This document shows, piece after piece, positions 62,858 through 64,000 of a stretch of DNA of 64,000 nucleotides (position 1 is the stretch's first letter; each line of letters begins with the position of its first letter). Both the position numbers and the translations under genes were made by a program. This DNA comes from Symmetrospora coprosmae. Its lineage: Eukaryota > Basidiomycota > Cystobasidiomycetes > Symmetrosporaceae. The notes under the pieces were generated by a model, which did not search any database, had not been told where the DNA came from, and saw only the letters and a list, made by a program, of their open reading frames with translations. The stretch lies in the NCBI GenBank assembly GCA_008802785.1, contig VUYT01000008.1:620001-684000 (forward strand), written 5' to 3'.

Positions 62858-64000
62858 CTACTCTTCGTCAGATCCCGCTTCATCCACAGTGCCGCCGAGA
62901 ACACTTTGGCTCCTCAGCCTGAAGCGATCCAGATCTTCCTGCGCCTGCGCGTCTCCATCTTCCTCTCCGTCAATCGGAGTCTCTGGTCGGAAGAGCGGCA
63001 CCCTGCCCTGCCTGGGCGCCACACTTGACATCGATCTTGAGCGCAGGCGCTCGTCGCTGTTTGCCCAGTTGGAGAAGGCTGACTCGCTTCGCTCGCGGTG
63101 TAGCGGAGCATGAGAGAGCTCTCGCTCGGATGGCGCCTCGCTATCCCGTGGCCCACGCAGAGGAGGGTACGGCTCGACGCTGTGCGAGGCACGGACGCAG
63201 TCAGCTTGGAAGCACGCTCATACGAGATGCGCTATGCGGCAACCGACATGACAACAAGGGTTCTGAGGATAGAGACCATGCGTCAGCACGAGCGTATCGC
63301 TTCAGACGTAGACTGCACCTACTTTCCAAAGATGCTGTTAGCGACAGTATGCAGACAGATTGCGAGGTGGTCAGCGCGGACTGTGTTCTGAGGGCGTCCG
63401 ATATAGCCTACCTGAATCCGTTGTACGACACCCGCAGCCTTGGCTTTCCTTCAGGCTTCTCGTCCTCGTCCTCCTCGGGCACAAAGAGCGGTGGTGCGGG
63501 TGGTCGTGGTGCTGAAAAGGTAACCTCGTCCTCCTCTTCGTCCTTAATGCGGATGTATTCGGACTCATCCTGCAGCGCGGCCGTCGACGACCGAGTTGCA
63601 GAAGTCGCTCGCCCCGGCGGTCCGTCAACGTCAATGTCACCGGCGCCATCGTCATCCTCCATTTCGACACCACGCCGCGTACTCTGCCGGTTTGGGCGAG
63701 AGGAGGAAGCACGTCCCAAAATCGGGCCTGGTGCTGCGGAGTCTTCCTTTTTGTCGGTGCCCTTCTCGTATGGCTCAAAAGTCACCTGCTTGTTCTATAA
63801 TAGAAAAGCGCAATAGGATTAGAAAAGCGCAATAGGATTAGAAAAGCGCAATAGGATGTTCCGAAGGAGACCTTCTGTGGCCAGGCGTGAGAAATTGGGG
63901 GTCACCTTGACCAGAACAGCATGCTTGTTGGCCGTCTTGCGGAAGAAGTAGGCCTGGCACGAACGATGCGGGAAGATGCGTTGGAAAGCCGGATGGAAAG
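62858..64000 (-). CDS. Unrecognised gene, 5' part beyond the right edge
   Basis: The 3' part of a gene enters from the right: exons 64000-63906 (partial), 63785-63412, 63334-63323, 63262-63248 and 63179-62858. The protein reads FHPAFQRIFPHRSCQAYFF and RKTANKHAVLVKVTFEPYEKG, then an acidic linker, then LRVSYNGFSIFGKTLVVIVE and PYPP, ending in an acidic tail (DGEEDGDAQAQEDLD). The frame stays open across all four introns with canonical sites. The two middle exons are only 12 and 15 bases and together encode SIFGKTLVVI. I do not recognise the family. The conserved-looking beta blocks suggest an ordered domain. Confidence 0.65.
63801..63857 (+). repeat. Three perfect 19-base tandem copies
   Basis: The unit TAGAAAAGCGCAATAGGAT occurs three times without change, inside the first visible intron of the right-edge gene. 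Perfect identity suggests recent slippage duplication, or that the assembly is slightly off here. Confidence 0.95.

Overview
The window looks like nuclear DNA of a basidiomycete fungus, probably a smut-lineage or related yeast. It is GC-rich, the genes are close-packed on both strands, almost all are broken by GT-AG introns of about 50-120 bases, and the gene set is fungal (RTA1 family, yapsin-like protease, Rtc3-like SBDS protein, Tda10-like kinase). No database search was run. Placement below the phylum is inference.

Layout. 1-7 kb: a gene of unknown function with a broken tandem copy, then a glycogen-binding-fold (CBM48) protein with a long Ala/Ser tail. 7-18 kb: a GPI-type aspartic protease, a Pumilio-family RNA-binding protein, a WrbA/Pst2-type flavodoxin-like protein with a Cys-Cys tail, and a small conserved protein. 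18-27 kb: an acyl-CoA dehydrogenase, a possible Pmp3-like membrane peptide, an RTA1-type membrane protein, and a divergent pair of unrecognised genes. 28-36 kb: ribosomal protein eL33, a histidine-phosphatase-fold secreted protein, the mitochondrial Fe-S factor IBA57, actin-related protein ARP4, and the calcium sensor NCS1. 36-39 kb: an intronless orphan ORF beside about 1 kb with no visible gene. 39-51 kb: the AFG1 mitochondrial ATPase, the core spliceosome protein PRP8, and riboflavin synthase. 51-64 kb: a large low-complexity protein, dolichol-phosphate mannosyltransferase, an Rtc3-like protein, two tandem paralogous small secreted proteins, a Tda10-like kinase, and a gene that runs off the right edge.

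The strongest unusual signal is exon size. When genes are assembled by frame and conserved motif, many exons are tiny: 4 bases (Rtc3-like), 7 and 13 bases (flavodoxin gene), 10 bases (protease), 12 and 15 bases in succession (right-edge gene), 16-18 bases (PRP8, dehydrogenase), and in PRP8 a frame gap that a single-base exon would close exactly. Each model sums to a whole number of codons. Two apparent introns of 18 and 20 bases were considered and dropped because normal-sized introns give better proteins.

Most of these genes are housekeeping genes and do not form a single pathway. No CRISPR array, rRNA, tRNA, transposon or virus-like element was recognised. Coordinates given for a coding region run from start codon to stop codon and include introns.
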